Made by a program: the position numbers and the translations under genes
The notes under the pieces: generated by a model
The model's database searches: none
What the model was told of the DNA's origin: nothing
The model's input: only the letters and a program-made list of their open reading frames with translations
Shown here: positions 37,578 through 49,609 of the stretch, piece by piece
How the letters are laid out: each line of letters starts with the position of its first letter
Numbering within the stretch: the stretch's first letter is position 1
NCBI GenBank assembly: GCA_034620365.1
Contig: JAQGEQ010000179.1
Span: forward strand, 1-64,000
DNA length: 64,000 bases
Direction: 5' to 3'
Origin: Pegea sp. RAD2-039
Lineage: Eukaryota > Chordata > Thaliacea > Salpida > Salpidae

Positions 37578-38243
37578 TTATAAATTTTCTAAAATTAGAT
37601 TATTTTGATTAGCATATATCCATTCATCTTCTACTAATTTAAAAAGTTTAATTGCAGTTGCTGCATCTTCTATAGAACAATGTTTTTTGGTTTGTATTTC
37701 TAAATTTAATAATTCTTTTGCCATTATTTTTAATCCATAACTTGATTTCTTCTCTCTATGATGACCCAATTTAAGCATTTTTGATCTCAAAGAATTTAAT
37801 AGAGAAATATCAATTGCAACATTAAAAGCAATTTCAAGAACTCGAGAATCATTCCATAAACTATGCCCAATTACGACCTTTGAGTCAATCAAACTATTAA
37901 CTCGTTCTTTTGCTTGATTAAAATCAATTGCATGAGATGAATACAGTTTTTTAGGTGTTATTCCACTGTACTTGTATCGATAATCAATCACTTTTTGTGG
38001 AGGGCTTACATATACATCCTCAATGACGTTTAGATTATAATCAACTATAGAAAAACGAGCTAAACAATTTTTTTGTGAAACACATTCTACAAATTCACAG
38101 TCTAATCCGACTATTTGACATTTCAAAGCTTTTTTTATAGCTTTAAATTGCGCTTCTGGTATAGAAGAACATTCATTAAAGAAACGTTTGAAGATGTTTT
38201 TTTGATGAGAACAAAAATGTTTATAAGTCTTTAAATAAAACAT
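37578..38243 (-). CDS. REXO4-like 3'-5' exonuclease, DEDDh family
   Basis: Single-exon gene of 221 residues encoding a DnaQ-like exonuclease of the REXO4/ISG20 group, which trims RNA or DNA 3' ends; REXO4 members act in ribosome biogenesis. All catalytic residues are present: Asp48 and Glu50 in VGLDCEFVE, Asp132 in VIGHSLWND, His188 and Asp193 in HCSIEDAA. The block VIDYRYKYSGITPKKL is the family's YRT..SGI segment. It lacks the long basic N-terminal half of human REXO4 (about 420 residues). The frame opens at 38261 with TTG, so the first ATG (38243) is used. A CAAATTAG acceptor lies 29 nt upstream. ISG20 or ISG20L2 are alternatives. The intronless structure could mean a retrogene, but no tail or repeats were seen. 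Confidence 0.8.
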   Translation of the reverse strand: MFYLKTYKHFCSHQKNIFKRFFNECSSIPEAQFKAIKKALKCQIVGLDCEFVECVSQKNCLARFSIVDYNLNVIEDVYVSPPQKVIDYRYKYSGITPKKLYSSHAIDFNQAKERVNSLIDSKVVIGHSLWNDSRVLEIAFNVAIDISLLNSLRSKMLKLGHHREKKSSYGLKIMAKELLNLEIQTKKHCSIEDAATAIKLFKLVEDEWIYANQNNLILENL

Positions 38244-38289
38244 AACATATAATAAATACAATAAAAACTTCCCTAATTTGCATTTTCTA

Positions 38290-39560
38290 AATATAAGAAT
38301 AAGGTAGATATTACAATAAAATCATTAATTATGATAAAATACAATAATTACAAAAAAAATCTATTAATACAAAAGTTTCTAAAAGAACTAATAACCTTTT
38401 CATTTTAATCAACTTTCTTGCATAAAAAAATTACTTTAATTAATTTTGGAATTAAAAGTTCAAAATCAACAAATTAAATACAGAGACATTATAAAGCTGT
38501 ATATGATAAAGGTTTATTTAGGTCATATAATAGATATAAGATATCATAAAAAAACACCACATTTTATTGTTTGTTCATACTTATGCTTATCATAGTATTT
38601 TATACATTATTTATGCTAAATTGTTATATTTTTTCCAGTCATATTGTCTTTTGTACTCTGCAAGATCTATATAATTTGTCATCTGCAGCCATGCATTGAA
38701 TAAAATAAGTAAATAAATAGTATAAAAATATGAATAAATAGTATAACAATTAACTCCTTTTTTGCTGGTTATAAAAAAATAATTAACTTTCATAACCATG
38801 AAAATATTAAATAAAGTTAACTATACTAAAATAAATCCTTTTTTTTAATATTGCAAGTTTTCCTATAAAATTAAATTGTTGAATTATTTAAAATAAAACT
38901 ATCTGAAAAGGTAAAAAATAAACTAAAGAACGAAAAAATAAGATTTTATTTTTAACAAAATTAACAAAATTTAAAGATATGATCAAAAATAAAGCAAATT
39001 TTATCATAGTTTCAAAGATATAGAGAATATTTGAAAATATAAATTTGAGACACAAAAAGCCACAGATATTAAACGGATTAAAATCAATAAAATAAAACCT
39101 AACTTAATTATTTTTAATTATATAGTTTGAACTTGGGTTGAATAATTCTTTATTAAAGTGAATTTAAATAAAAATAGAAAATAACAGCTCTGCTAAAAGT
39201 CACATTTAATGAAGAAATTTTGTAAATTTGTAAAAGTTTGTATATTGACTTTTTTGGCTTTATATCTATATAACACAAGAATAGTAACTCTGGATTTTGC
39301 AAATCTCATCAAAAATTGTAAAAAAGTTGTACTGGTTAAAAAAGATAGCTATAAGAAATAAAAATAAATTTGACTCTCAAACGGTGCTATCAAAAGGGTA
39401 CTCGATTCAAGAATCTTTGCAATCACCAAAACTCTATAAATTTTTGTTTTGTCCAATGTTTACTTTACTGTCAATTTTACCTTTAACATAATAAAAATCT
39501 AAAACAGTAGGGTTTTAAAATCATTAAAAGTATCATTTTTTGAGCTTCCCTAAAGTTAAC
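38290..39560. other. Intergenic, very AT-rich
   Basis: No gene recognised. Frames at 38799-38611 (minus) and 39297-39491 (plus) have no detectable motif and A/T-driven composition. The right end abuts a LINE fragment. Confidence 0.5.
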
Positions 39561-39564
39561 CTTT

Positions 39565-40535
39565 AAAACTTCAAACTGCACTACACACTGTAGAAAACTG
39601 GTCTATGAACAGGCAGCTCAGAATCCAGCTAACAAAGTCTGAACTTATAACTTTTTCTTGTAAACCAACTGCAAATTCCTTGAACCAATATTCAATTAAT
39701 GAATTTATTATTCCACTAATATCTTAGGTCTTAGACCTTGGCATTACCCTATCGTCTGACTTTCAATGGCACAATTATGTTTCCAAAATCTTTGCAAAAC
39801 CAATCAACCTTGTCTACCTTATTATAAAGACCTTTAATTCTAAGGATCCATACTTGTTCAGCTTTTCTTCAAATTGCTCGTACGTCCAACTCTTGAACAT
39901 AATGTTAGTGCATGGATGACATATCAAACTAGCGATATTAAAAAAATCGAATTTACTCAGGTATCATCTACGAGATTGGTATGCAGGAAACTTAATATTA
40001 AGTATGATAGTTATAAGCACCGTCTTAGCTTGTTAAATTTAGATACTTTGGAAATTCGACGGATTAAATACTACTTAGTCCATATTTTTGTTAATTATCC
40101 ACAATTTAGTTGACCTTCAATTTGATGCTTTCTTTTCTATAAGATCTTTCCTCAAGTTATATCAACTCAAACGACATACATTACAGATTAATAAACCCAT
40201 ATCACCTGGTACATTAATCAAAGCAAGTTTTTTCTCATACCGCGCAATTAGTACTGGGAACCAGCTGCTATCAGACATTGACATGTTAGAATCACCCGCG
40301 TTGTTCAAGCGAAAGTTGAACCGTTTTAATATTGCCAACATTGTCATTTCTAAGCTTTGATTTTTTTTCTCTTTTTTACAATATTAATATTCTATGTAAT
40401 TGTTCACTTTATATGCTTTGAGGTCTACTGAAATGCCATCTTTTTCTTTCTATATTTCTAACTTGATACATATTATTTGTGAGAATGTGTGTTAGCGGGA
40501 GGTGCTCTCTTCAGGCACCCTACTTTGCGTTTATT
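39565..40535 (+). mobile_element. LINE 3' fragment in the inverted tRNA-His unit
   Basis: Homologous to about 9090-10040 of the long LINE and closer to the fragments in the tandem units than to that copy. It starts near caaactgcacta, just downstream of the RT catalytic box, and continues through the C-terminal domain (frames 39874-40113 and 40088-40360 are parts of one coding region broken by a frameshift near 40090) to the GGTGC/GCACC hairpin at about 40500-40522. It extends further 5' than the fragments at 10.5 and 11.9 kb. Confidence 0.87.
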
Positions 40536-40811
40536 GTAATTACAAAATAATGATGAAGCTCATTTGTTTATTTTGTTTGAAATCTAATAAGAATTAAGAC
40601 TTATTTCAAACTCAATATTATTAATCTAATTAAGTTTTGAATATGCTAAAACAGAAAGGCGAGCGAATTCTTATTGGAAAGTAAAAAGATTTAAAATAAA
40701 CATTTTATCATAAACAGCTAAAAACTAGAAATTATATGAAATCAGATAGTTATAAAATTTTTAGCAGTTAATGCAAATTTTTTGGTTAATGTAAAAAGTT
40801 ACAAAAGTATG

Positions 40812-40883
40812 TGTTGTAACCAGGATTCGAACCTGGGTTGTCACGGCCACAACGTGAAGTACTAACCACTATACGATTACAGC
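40812..40883 (-). tRNA. tRNA-His (GTG), copy 6, one acceptor mismatch
   Basis: Minus-strand copy, identical to the others except at the 3' acceptor strand, which reads TTACAAC instead of TTACAGC. This unpairs position 2 (C) from its partner (A). Anticodon GTG, D-arm, T-arm and both internal promoter boxes are intact. It may be a slightly decayed gene or a functional one with reduced stem stability. Confidence 0.93.
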
Positions 40884-41204
40884 TCTAACCAAGCCGACCA
40901 TTGCGACTTGGAAAAATCTACAAATCATCGGTATTGATTAAAGGCATGGAAATCTATTACAGTAGTAGTCATTGAGTTCTTTTTTAGATGCTTGATTCTA
41001 AAGAAAACTTTAATACATTAAGATTAGATTTCTAAGAAAATACAAATGATTATAAAACTTGAATAATTATTTCATTGTTTAATTATTATTTGTTTTGATG
41101 GACATTTTTAGTTTATTTATTTATTCTTTTATTATCAGACTATTTAAATTTGACAAATTTTGACAGTTGCTTTGGTATCACCTTCAATTCTTAGATAGCA
41201 CCTT

Positions 41205-41256
41205 CCCGTGATACTATGATACGAATAAAGCTCTAACCAAGACGACTTGATAAAAT
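41205..41256 (-). pseudogene. Relic of tRNA-His 5' half and leader
   Basis: Reverse complement reads aagtcgtcttggttagagc then tttattcgtatcatag, an obvious decayed version of the leader plus the first 18 or so bases of the tRNA-His genes, with a 10-base deletion in the leader. The rest of the tRNA is unrecognisable. Confidence 0.65.
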
Positions 41257-41361
41257 CTCTAAAGTTTTTGGTTTTTAATTGGAAATATAAAAATGCAAAA
41301 CTGAAGTAGGCATAGATTTCTTATTTAGATTTTAGACTCTACAGTATGTCTACACAAGCAA

Positions 41362-42945
41362 TATTACAATTTAGAATATAAAATATATCGTATTTATAAC
41401 CGATGATGGCAATACTCTTTTTCTTTCTTACTCCAGCATTCATACAAGATTCTCTGAGATCATAGATCTTGACATAGCGGTCAATATGGTAATTAAGGCT
41501 GTTTCTTCTTTAAAATCACCAGTTTCTAACACTCCTGATCAGATCCCTGTTTTGTTTTTAAGGAAAACTACTTTCTTTATATTACTACATTTATCACTAC
41601 TCTTTAACATCTTTCTGAGGCGAGGAAGAGTTACACAATTTTGGAAGAAAGCTATCATAACTCCTATTAATAAAAAAGTTCCCTGAAGCACTGAACTTAA
41701 CTACAGACTAGTTTCACTGACTTCAGTTATCTGCAGAACTCAAGAACATATCATTCACAATTAAATGACCAATCATTTGATGGAGCACCATCTAATATCT
41801 GATGTCCAGCATGGCTTTGTAAAACGAAGATTTTCCTTGACTCAACATCTCACTTTTCTTAATGTGCTTACAGCTCATTAGGAAAGTAATACTCCTGGTG
41901 ACATCATATATCTCGATTTTTCTAAAGCGTTTGATTCTGTCCCACACAACAAGCTCGTTATTGTTTTATAAAAGTTAAAAATCAACAGTTTTAACTCAAA
42001 GTGGATTGAAAATTCCATATCAGGTAGGATCCAATAAACTTATATTATAAGATCTTTATCTACTTCTTGTCAAGTCACCAGTGGTGTTCCTCAGAGTTCC
42101 CTTCAGGGTTCCGTTCTGGGTCCCCTTCTTTTTTTTGACGTTTCATTGAAGACCTCATCAGAAGGCTAGTAGCATTAGCATTTTGGAAAATCAATCAACC
42201 TTGTCTACCTTATTATAAAGACCTTTAATTCTAAGGACCCATGCTTTTTTTATCAATCTTTTCAAATTGTAAGTACGTCCAATTCTTGAATATTATGTTA
42301 GTGCATGTAAGCCATATCAAGTTGATGATATAAATAAATCGAATCTGTTCAGGCAACATTTACGAGATTGGTATGCAGGAAACTTAATATTAAATATGAT
42401 AGTCATAATTATCGTCTCACCTTCTTCAATTTAGATACTTTGGAAATTCGACTGATTAAATACGACTTAACTCTTATTTTAAAATTATCCAAAATTTAAT
42501 TGAAATTCAGTTTGATAATTTCTTTTCCATTAGTCTTTCCCTCAAGTTATATCAACTCAGACATTACATCTTAATAAGCCCACATCACCTGTGGTACGTT
42601 AATCAGAGCAAATTTTTTCTCACACCGCACAATTAGTACATAGAACCAGCTGCTATCAGACATTGTCATGTCAGAATCACTTATATGTTAAACAGAAGTT
42701 GAACCGTTTTAATATTGCCAACATTGTTATTTCTAAACTCTGATTTCTTTTTTAATTTTCATACATTTAAGCTATATGTATTTATTTACTGTTATATTGT
42801 ATGGGGACTACTGAAATGCCAGGTGTTATATCTTTTCTTTCTATATATCTAACTTAATTATATATACTAAGTGTTATTTGTGAGAAGCGAGAGGTGCTCT
42901 CTTCAGGAACCCTCCTTCACGTTTATTGTAATAAATAAATCGTAA
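41362..42945 (+). mobile_element. Decayed LINE copy lacking the RT catalytic box
   Basis: Same family as the 7.5-10 kb element. Recognisable pieces: AISSLKSPVSNTPDQIP-like start, the NYR..SLTSVICRTQEH block, DIIYLDFSKAFDSVPH, and a SGVPQ region near 42080 with a short duplicated word (cagagttccc, cagggttccg). At about 42180 the sequence jumps from the region after GPLLF directly to FGKSINLVYL, removing about 290 bp that include YADD. Many frameshifts and stops follow. The 3' hairpin (about 42890-42915) and a short AATAAATAAAT tail remain. Confidence 0.88.
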
Positions 42946-42959
42946 TATGACTTTACTTC

Positions 42960-43550
42960 CAAAAAAATTGCTTGAAACATCAACACACCATTTAAGTGGA
43001 GTATCTTTTTTAATTAATCACTTCTTATTTTTACTTCTTATTTAGTGGTGATAAAGTGAAAACAGGATTTTCAAAAAAAGCAATGATGTAAAATAATTTG
43101 TGGTTAAGCATGACAGTACAAAATTATTCACATCTTACAACCTGAGGGACTACATCAAGCTAACAATAAAATGACTTAAAGCAAATTATTAAGTTTAAAA
43201 ATATCAGAAATTGTTTAAGAGGCAACAACTGGATATCCATAACTTCTGCCCTGGCACATATATGCTGTTCACGGCCAAAGCAGGTCAACAAATGATAACC
43301 AAAAAATATTCTACAAATGTAAAGAAGGTGACTCTGAGGTTATAGATTAACTATTATTCATCGACCACCAAATTAACTGAAGATTTTTCATATAAAAATT
43401 TGAACAATTTTTTTTTTGAAAGGCTGAAATACTTTAGTTAAAAAAACATTTTATTTGATAATATTTAACAATAAATAATTTGATTAACTTATCTAAAAAC
43501 ATCACAACCTGAAACTAGAATTCATTTTAGTCAAAAAATAATCGCTTTCT
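42960..43550. other. Intergenic between LINE and KNL1 3' end
   Basis: AT-rich; no gene seen. A minus-strand AATAAA at 43559-43554 probably belongs to KNL1. Confidence 0.5.
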
Positions 43551-43695
43551 AATTTTATTTTCAATAAAACGAAAAATGTTGAAAAAAAGAGATTCTAATA
43601 AAATTCATAAAAATAGAAAAACATGGAAATAAAATATAACCCAAAAAACTGACCGAAGAAATTGAAAGATTTAAAAGCTACAATTTAATTGAGAC

Positions 43696-46600
43696 CTACG
43701 AAGATATTTTTTCAACTTCTTCAACCATTTTTTCAATCATCTTATAGAAATATTGAGGATGAAGATTCTTTCTACTTCTACATTGTTGTAGAAGTGTTTG
43801 TATCCTCTTTTCACTGTTGGATTCAAGTTTGAAAGATGATAACTTTTTAAACAACAATCATCACCTGTATGATGTAGAATTGAAGTGAACTTTAAAGAAT
43901 AACGGAACAAAGGAAGCATCAACAACTTTTTCATCGATGGCATTCACAAAATAAAATTGAATTTTCAACCTTTAATAATAAGAATAAAATTCATCTAAAT
44001 CATCTACCTGTTTGAGATTAGCCTACCTCTCAAATAAACCTGCAACCAAAGTCATCTCTATAGATTTTTCATGCCAAGTAAAAAGCAGGATTTTTTCATG
44101 ACAACTTAATTTGTTTAAAACGATCAAAAAACTGTGAGCTTTTGCAAACCAAAGGTTAACTCTAATTACAGCCTACAAAAATACGATAATTATTAAAAAG
44201 TTATTATTAAATCAACAAACTGACTTCATAAAACGAAGATTGGTTCATGTATGTATTGGCAATCGTCTTTAAATCACAATTATGTTTGATAATTATGTGA
44301 ACTAGGTTGTAGAGAATCTTGTGGTAACCAGGAACTAATATATCTTGAAATGAAAGATATTTTTATAATTTGTCAGATAAATAAACAAAAATGTTGATAA
44401 ATTACTTCTTTCAACATTGCTTTCAAATTGAAATGATAAAACTCTTCTGGGTTGTTCTTCAGTATAAGACGCAACAAATCTTAGTGTGTTGTGCAGATAA
44501 GATAAGACTTTTTTTGATTCATTATCCTCGACAACTTTATACAACAAAATTCTATAAAAATTCACATTTTAATACTAGCTACAAAGAACAATCAATATAA
44601 AAAAAAGGAAGTTTGGACGAAACTTACGGATGCTCCGGTAAATCCCACGGATATTTGATTTTTTTTTTCTGATTTAATATCTCTAATTCTTTTCCGTGCA
44701 TTTCTTCAAGATCATTATATTCTTTCTCGAAAGATATTGTTTTAGCGTGGAGAATCTCACTAGCTTTGAGAAAATCTTTTCTAGCTTTAGAATAAAGAAA
44801 AATTAACAAAAAACTACAAACAAGAAGTTCATTTACTTCGATCATTTTCAAGAACTTTCTTCATCAACTCCATAGCCGAATCAATTTGCTCTATTGAAGG
44901 TAGTTCGCCGAGAACAAGTTTATTCATTTTTTCTTTCATTTCTGCGATATCTAAAAGAATCAATTAGATTAGAATTCGAGTCAGTCCTAGGTACCAGTAA
45001 AAAGCTGAGTTTATTATAAGATCAAGATTCAGTAAATATATTTATTGGTGAGATGACAATCATACACTTGCATACTATTTAAATATGAAAAGATCAGACA
45101 TACTACTGGTTAGAAGACGAATATTTGGCACCAAAAACAATAATTCGATTTGAGAAGAAATTTCTCTTTTAGATTTTCTTTTCATTTTACTTATAACTAA
45201 ATTTGAAGCAAAATCAAACTCAAGAACTCATCGAATTATTTAGACAAGTACAGTTTGAAGTCGACGACTATGTTGATAAACCAACTAACCTTTTTTTAAC
45301 TGCTTGTTGGCTGAATCAACTTTGACAAATGGCTCAGGATATTTTAAAGTAAACTCAGTAATCAAAGGTTGAAGATGACGAATAAAAACAGCCGAGTGAG
45401 CATCATCGAGATTGTTGGTCAAAAGACGCAGGGAAGCTTCCTTTTTTTTCTATTAAAGTATAATGAAAAAGTTTAGAAAGCAAAGAAGGTAGTTAGCTTA
45501 CTGTAGCCAATTCTTTGCACTTTGGTATGAAAGCAATCAGATCAGCAAAAGCAGAGTTGTCGTGATAAATTTGGTGAAGTAGTTTTGATTGGGGCGATTC
45601 TAGGTTCTTTTTAATCTCAACTATCTTTTCTTCAATTCTGCAAACGATAAATTTGACTTGAAGTAAAATTTAGTAAAATCATTAAAACATAAACTAATAG
45701 ATATTCAAGCAGTAATTTGTTGTTGTATATCATAAATAAACAAACTTTCTCAAATCATCTTTTATGGATTTGTAAAATTCATCCATGACCTCTTTACTTG
45801 CTGATTTGAAACAAGGATGCCTCTCTAGCCTTAACGTCACCTCATACGGGAAATCAAACTTCTTTTTGTCCGATTTCTGAAATTAGTGTACAGTTTAGCA
45901 ATTTGCTGCTAAACTATTTTAATATTTTAATAAATCTTACCACTCCTGGCACTAATTCTTGCAGTTCATGAATACTTTTGATAAAATCATCAACTTTTAC
46001 ATGCTGTAGATAGACAGTTATACTTTACTTACACTTCTAATAATTAATGTAATTCTCAAAAACCATCAAACAATTAAAAGAATTTAATGTTCATTACACT
46101 GATTAATTAAGAAGGTAAACTTAAAAATTAATTACTTGTATTTTATTGATAGCAGACATTGATCCATCTTCAAATGAATCAATACTTTTAAAACTCATAT
46201 TAAACAAAGAACTTAACCTAAATAAAAGTAATTGTGATTAACCTTAACATGATAAAGCAAATGTCTAAGTTTAAAGGTAAATATTATACAGATAATACAA
46301 AAAGATGTCACTTACTCTAAAGAGTTTGGTTTCATGGTTGAATTTAATTCATGGTTAGAATTTATCAACTCTTTAAATAAATTGTCATTTTTTATTGACA
46401 TAGAAGATGATAAATTTTCAGCTTGAATTTGAATTGAAATATTAGGATTTTCACCACCAGCAATATTAATAAGATCATTTTCAACAAGTTTTGAAAAAGG
46501 CTGATTTTCAAGTGAAATATCACTTTTTGTAGGTACATCTCCAGGCCAATCTGCAAGTTCTTCTGCAGGTTCATCTACTGGTTCCTTTGCTGGTTCATTT

Positions 46601-48341
46601 ACTGGTTCTTTTACAGGTTCATCTACTGGTTCATATGCTGGTTCATTTACTGGTTCATCTACTGGTTCATTTACAGGTTCATCTACTGGTTCATATGCTG
46701 GTTCATTTACAGGTTCATATGCTGGTTCATTTACAGGTTCATATGCTGGTTCTTTTACAGGTTCATATGCTGGTTCTTTTACAGGTTCATATGCTGGTTC
46801 TTTTACAGGTTCTTCTGCAAGATCATTTGTTGATTCTTCTATGGGTTTATCTATTTTTCCTACATCAACTACAATTCCAATTTCTTGAAAATTACTATCA
46901 ACTTCATTTGCAATAGCTTCATTCAGTGATTTGTTTAGAAAAATGTGTTCCTTTGTTGTTGTAGTGGCATCAAAGTCACTTTTTGTATTATCATTTGCTC
47001 TATACATTTCAAACAAGGAAGCAAATGATGGTGAGTCACCAGTAAATGTCAAATTCGATTCAGAACTTTCTGATTCTTCACCAGCTTCATCTTGTTGATA
47101 ACCCAAATCTGATTGCATTGTAATATTAAGACTCTCATCCAAAATAGCAGTTTTATTTGAAATAGAAGATTTTTGTGGACTTTCCGTTAGAATTTTAGTA
47201 GGTATGTTGTTGGACTCCAGCGTAGTTATATCCATAGAGCTTATAGTATAGTTAGTTTTATCTAGATTAGCTTTCTGAAAACATAATTCATTTAATTGTA
47301 AAAAACTTAAATTAATTAAATAGTTTTAAACTACCTTCGGTAAAGGTTCTTCTATATCATCTTCATTTTTTCTTTTAGATGGTTCACCTTGGTACAACAA
47401 TTATTAAATTCGATATATTTAAATATAAAAGAGTGATTTAAATTCTTTTTATAGATCTTCAGTCTAAAATAGAAAATATATAAAACATTAATAACCTGTG
47501 ACTGAAGTAGACATATCTCTTGAACCATCAGGATGAAAAATTCTTTAAAAAAATATAAATAATTATAGTAACTAATTGTTAAGGTAGGTGATATTTTTTA
47601 ATTAGTAAATTATCAATGATATTTTAATAAAACTAAGCAAAATATATTAATAAATTACAACAAAAAATATATAATTTTTGTAATAAAGTATTCATTTAAC
47701 ATGGGTATGAAGAAAAGAGCTACTATTAAAACATTCACTTTTAATAACTTACTTAATTTGGTTTGATTTTGCTGGACCAAAACTGACTCGTTTACTTTTC
47801 CTTTTATTCTCCTAGAAGTTGAGTTTTTAGAATTATTTTTTTATAAAATTCTTTTTTCTTATTTAAACAGAAAATACCTTTGACAATATACTACTTTAAA
47901 TTGTTTGAAAAAATACTCATCGGACTAGTAAAAACTAATCATTAAAATGTAACTAATTTATACTCTTTAGATGTTTGATAAATAGCTAAATTCTATATTA
48001 ATTTTGCTTACATTACAATATATTTGGAAGTAACTTTATAAAGTCATGTGTAAGTCACATATACATAAATGTATTATAATTATAAAAATTATTAAATAAA
48101 TAATTATAATTATTATGTAAACAGAAATCAAAATCAATAAAGTTATAAGAGTAGTCTTACCTTTGGACCAGGATTTTCACCATCATTTCTTGTACTTTTT
48201 AAAATCTAAATGCAATAAACATTTTTTAAATACTGGTAATTCAAGAATTAAAGTCTGACTGCAGAGTAAAGTATAACACTTACAACTATTGAAAATACAA
48301 TTCATTAAAAAACTTACACATGATTTAGACCTGCCACTCAT
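43696..48341 (-). CDS. KNL1: Kinetochore scaffold KNL1 (Spc7/Spc105 family), multi-exon
   Basis: Scaffold of the outer kinetochore that recruits PP1 and the BUB checkpoint proteins and joins the MIS12 and NDC80 complexes. The first exons encode MSGRSKSC, then ILKSTRNDGENPGPK, then RKSKRVSFGPAK: both PP1-docking sites (SILK-like and RVSF) in the order and spacing of animal KNL1. A MELT-type motif, MDIT, occurs at about 47235. The large exon 47235-46312 then has an acidic Ser-rich part and a long E-P repeat. Downstream VKVDDFIKSIHELQELV resembles the start of the Spc7 domain, followed by coiled coil (EKEYNDLEEMHGKELEILNQ). The final exons (43960-43696) look like the RWD region, and translation stops at TAG 43698-43696. 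The number of MELT-like motifs is low against vertebrates. Middle exons are only partly resolved. Confidence 0.87.
46566..46830 (-). repeat. 12-bp tandem repeat encoding E-P tetrapeptides in KNL1
   Basis: Plus strand repeats words like ggttcatatgct and ggttcatttaca; on the coding strand each 12-bp unit encodes a tetrapeptide such as KEPA, YEPV, NEPA or DEPV. About twenty units in a row, with larger 24-bp alternation (EPVKEPAY). The acidic, proline-rich product is probably disordered. The opposite strand shows a long Leu/Val/His frame that is only its shadow. Confidence 0.93.
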
Positions 48342-48359
48342 TTTATAACACTTCTAACA

Positions 48360-49020
48360 AAGTCTTCCTTGAAATGTAAAATGATACCTAAATATTGTAT
48401 CAATAAAAAGAGGTTTATAACAAAACCTAAAATGGTATCATTAACTATTTTACAGTAGATACAATAACAACACCTTTAAACGAAAACTTCATGTTAAATG
48501 TAAAGAAATAGTCTTTGCTAACTCAAGCGCAAAACTTTCAAAATAATATCGCGCCAAAATAAAAGAAACCAAAAACGTTTGCTCGCTAAAATAGTTTGTA
48601 TATCATAAATATAGTTGTCGACAAAATAAGAATTACTTTGATAAAAATCTATATATTTCTAACAAAATTTGGCTGCTTTATAGAAACTCTTATGAAGACC
48701 TTTTATTTCTAACTAAGTCATGGCTATCAAATAAAATTTTGAGCCCGTCTGAAAATCACTGCTATCTGATATCTATAATGTTATTAGTACTGCTATCCAT
48801 AGTGATATCTCTTATTACTTGTTAAAGATTTTAATCTTCCGAACATAGAGTGAACTATTCATATATGTTTGGATAATTTTCCCTATAACACCTTTCTTAA
48901 TTTTATAACTACAAATTCTTTAAAATAATGTATTCATAAACCCCCTCACTAAAAAGTCACATTTAGATCTTTTATTCTATAACACTTTAAGACTTGATGA
49001 ATCACTGTTCAGTACCGTTA
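48360..49020. other. Intergenic upstream of KNL1
   Basis: Promoter side of KNL1. AT-rich with one less AT-rich patch at about 48530-48600 (gcgcaaaactttcaaa, then atcgcgccaaaataaaag). TTTCAAA and the GCGCCAAAA word resemble CHR and E2F half-sites of mitotic genes, but spacing and position were not tested. Confidence 0.4.
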
Positions 49021-49600
49021 GTTTTCCCTTCTCCTGCAAACATTTTACTATTTCGTCAATAGTTCAATTATATCCGTAAGTAAATATCCCTGAATTGATT
49101 ATTTCACAAAAACTTTCTGACTCATCTTATCCACAAAAATTTACTTCTTAAATATTGAGTTAGGCTCCTTCATCAAAGATCCTTCTGTGACCAGTTGCTA
49201 TCCTGTCTTTACCAGTGGCTATGCTCATCAATTATTCTCACTACTAATACTATCAATACAGACATACGCAAAGCTTTTGATTTAGTTTTACATCTTTGTT
49301 TTAGAGAAAACTCTAGGGCAATCTAATAAAGTCTCACTCTCATCTCTTGGATTGAGCGATTTATTAAAGGTAGACATGATGACTCTATTTCAATTTTTTT
49401 AGGAATTTTCAGTGGTATTCTCCACATTATTGGCAGCACTATTGGCCCTCTTCTCTTCAATACTTCAACCAATGGTATTATATACTGCTCTTCATCACTA
49501 AAGGCTCTGGAAATTTGATGCCGTTTGCTAATGATGCCAAACTTTATGCGTTTACAGTGTTCCTAATCTTTCTACATCAATTAAATTTACGAGATCTAAG
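49020..49600 (+). mobile_element. Decayed reverse transcriptase relic of a second LINE family
   Basis: Pieces of RT remain in different frames: RKAFDLVLH (block with AFD) near 49270, SWIERFIKGRHDDSIS near 49345, SGILHIIGSTIGPLLFNTS near 49415 (SGVPQGS..GPLLF block) and MPFANDAKLYAF at 49515-49553, where FADD has become FAND. Sequence is unlike the YADD family in this window. Stops and frameshifts abound, so it is an old dead copy. Ends are unclear. Confidence 0.6.
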
Positions 49601-49609
49601 ACTTTTTCG

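Larger units (their letters stand above)
39565..41075. repeat. Inverted, diverged copy of the tRNA-His/LINE unit
   Basis: Read on the minus strand from 41075 the order is the same as in the 10-13 kb array: the ataattattcaag linker, tcaagcatctaaaaaagaac, the tRNA-His leader, tRNA-His, about 270 bp of shared sequence, then the LINE 3' fragment. It lies about 27 kb from the array in opposite orientation. The two loci therefore form long inverted repeats. Confidence 0.88.

Noticed and set aside
39297-39491. Plus-strand 64-codon frame before the LINE fragment
   Set aside because: Lys/Leu/Ile-rich, no motif, no splice context; likely chance in AT-rich DNA.
46587-46916. Plus-strand open frame rich in Leu, Val, His and Gln
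   Set aside because: It is the complement of the E-P repeat in KNL1; repeats without stops on one strand often leave the other open. No start context or domain.
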